Assembly (NCBI GenBank): GCA_963700775.1
Contig: CAVOYU010000010.1
Span: 1 to 64,000 of the forward strand
Length of the DNA stretch: 64,000 nucleotides
Source of the DNA: Thermohalobaculum sp963700775
GTDB taxonomy: Bacteria; Pseudomonadota; Alphaproteobacteria; Rhodobacterales; Rhodobacteraceae
Direction of reading: 5' to 3'
Positions 63,576 to 64,000 of this stretch are shown here, in pieces. The notes beneath the pieces were generated by a model. The model saw only the letters and a list, made by a program, of their open reading frames with translations, ran no database searches and was not told where the DNA came from. Made by a program: the position numbers and the translations under genes. The first letter of the stretch is position 1; every line of letters begins with the position of its first letter.

Positions 63576-64000
63576 GTCAGCTTACCCGGCCGGGTCGCCG
63601 GCCGCCGCAGCCGCTCGGTTATCTGGGCGAGAATGGCGACGGCGATCTCGGCTGGCGACTTCGCTCCGATGTCGAGGCCGATCGGCGCGTCGATGCGGGC
63701 GATCGCACCGTCGCCGAACCCCGACTCCTTCAGCCGCGCCACCCGCTTGGCATGGGTCCGGGTCGAGCCGAGCGCGCCAATGTAGAAGGCCGGGCTCTTG
63801 AGCGCCGCGCGCAGCGCCGGATCGTCGAGCTTCGGGTCGTGGGTCAGCGTAACCACCGCAGTCCGGATATCGAGCCCGTGCGCCGCCAACGCCGCGTCCG
63901 GCCAGTCATGCACGAGCTTGCCGCCCGGGAAGCGCGCGGGCGAAGCGAAAGCCTCGCGCGGGTCGATCAGCGTCACGTCGTAGCCAGCCGCCCCCGCCAT
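63572..64000 (-). CDS. XdhC/CoxI family cofactor-insertion protein (cut by window edge)
   Basis: The last 142 residues of an XdhC-type protein: GYDVTLIDPREAFASPARFP, VVTLTHDPKLDDPALRAAL, FYIGALGSTRTHAKRVARL and the closing GLDIGAKSPAEIAVAILAQI. XdhC binds molybdenum cofactor and loads it into xanthine dehydrogenase-type enzymes. It overlaps the cytidylyltransferase gene. The 5' part lies beyond the window. Confidence 0.88.
   Translation of the reverse strand: MAGAAGYDVTLIDPREAFASPARFPGGKLVHDWPDAALAAHGLDIRTAVVTLTHDPKLDDPALRAALKSPAFYIGALGSTRTHAKRVARLKESGFGDGAIARIDAPIGLDIGAKSPAEIAVAILAQITERLRRPATRPGKLT

Overview
The window is two unrelated pieces of DNA joined at about position 17,880. Bases 1 to about 17,880 look like a Chloroflexota (Anaerolineae-like) genome: moderate GC, a Tad pilus locus with no secretin, a sortase, a Ser/Thr kinase with a threonine/proline-rich outer stalk, and a secreted protein ending in the YLPVVF-type tail seen on many Chloroflexota surface proteins. 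From about 17,890 to 64,000 the DNA is clearly richer in GC and every recognisable gene is alphaproteobacterial (Rhodobacterales or Rhodospirillales type; the order is not settled by eye). A gene is cut exactly at the change, so an assembly chimera is the simplest reading.

Part 1, Chloroflexota side. A frame-broken IS1182-like transposase (115-1391) and a small inverted-repeat element (1547-1632) come first. Next are a von Willebrand A (VWA) protein and a Ser/Thr kinase on the minus strand, then a class D/E-like sortase and a small membrane protein on the plus strand. The hibernation factor HPF and a ComF-like protein follow. The Tad locus runs on the minus strand from 16.8 to 7.1 kb: a membrane-anchored unknown, TadE, TadG (with a carbohydrate-binding-like module inside its VWA domain), CpaB, CpaE/TadZ, TadA, TadB and TadC. 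A terminator and a new promoter separate TadG from CpaB. Many genes here carry single-base frameshifts, some at short homopolymers, with conserved protein sequence on both sides. That pattern suggests base-calling error more than decay.

Part 2, alphaproteobacterial side. The layout is: amino-acid and accessory enzymes (cysteine synthase-like, VOC, ArgG, ABM, a two-subunit ThDP decarboxylase, a lipoprotein hydrolase, a uracil-DNA glycosylase), 17.9-25.4 kb; a ten-gene Mrp/Mnh-type antiporter operon with three antiporter-like subunits, 25.7-33.3 kb; sugar-nucleotide and lipopolysaccharide genes (UDP-glucuronate epimerase, KdsA, phosphomannomutase, GalU, KdsB) with CysQ, 34.5-43.5 kb; the conserved chain hisD, UPF0262, phosphatase, infA, maf, rng, 43.7-48.2 kb; a serralysin-like secreted protease on the opposite strand between rng and yacG, 48.2-50.6 kb; a damaged flagellar export cluster in which flhA and fliF have both lost their 5' ends at one head-to-head junction, 51-57.6 kb; then a deacetylase, BioY, a GspL/GspC-like fusion protein and molybdenum-cofactor genes that run off the right edge.

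I found no CRISPR array, rRNA, tRNA or prophage. The observations most worth checking are the contig junction, the TadG insertion, the three-subunit split Mrp operon, the protease inside a housekeeping operon, the two head-to-head truncations (about 20.08 and 55.28 kb) and the GspL/GspC-like single polypeptide.
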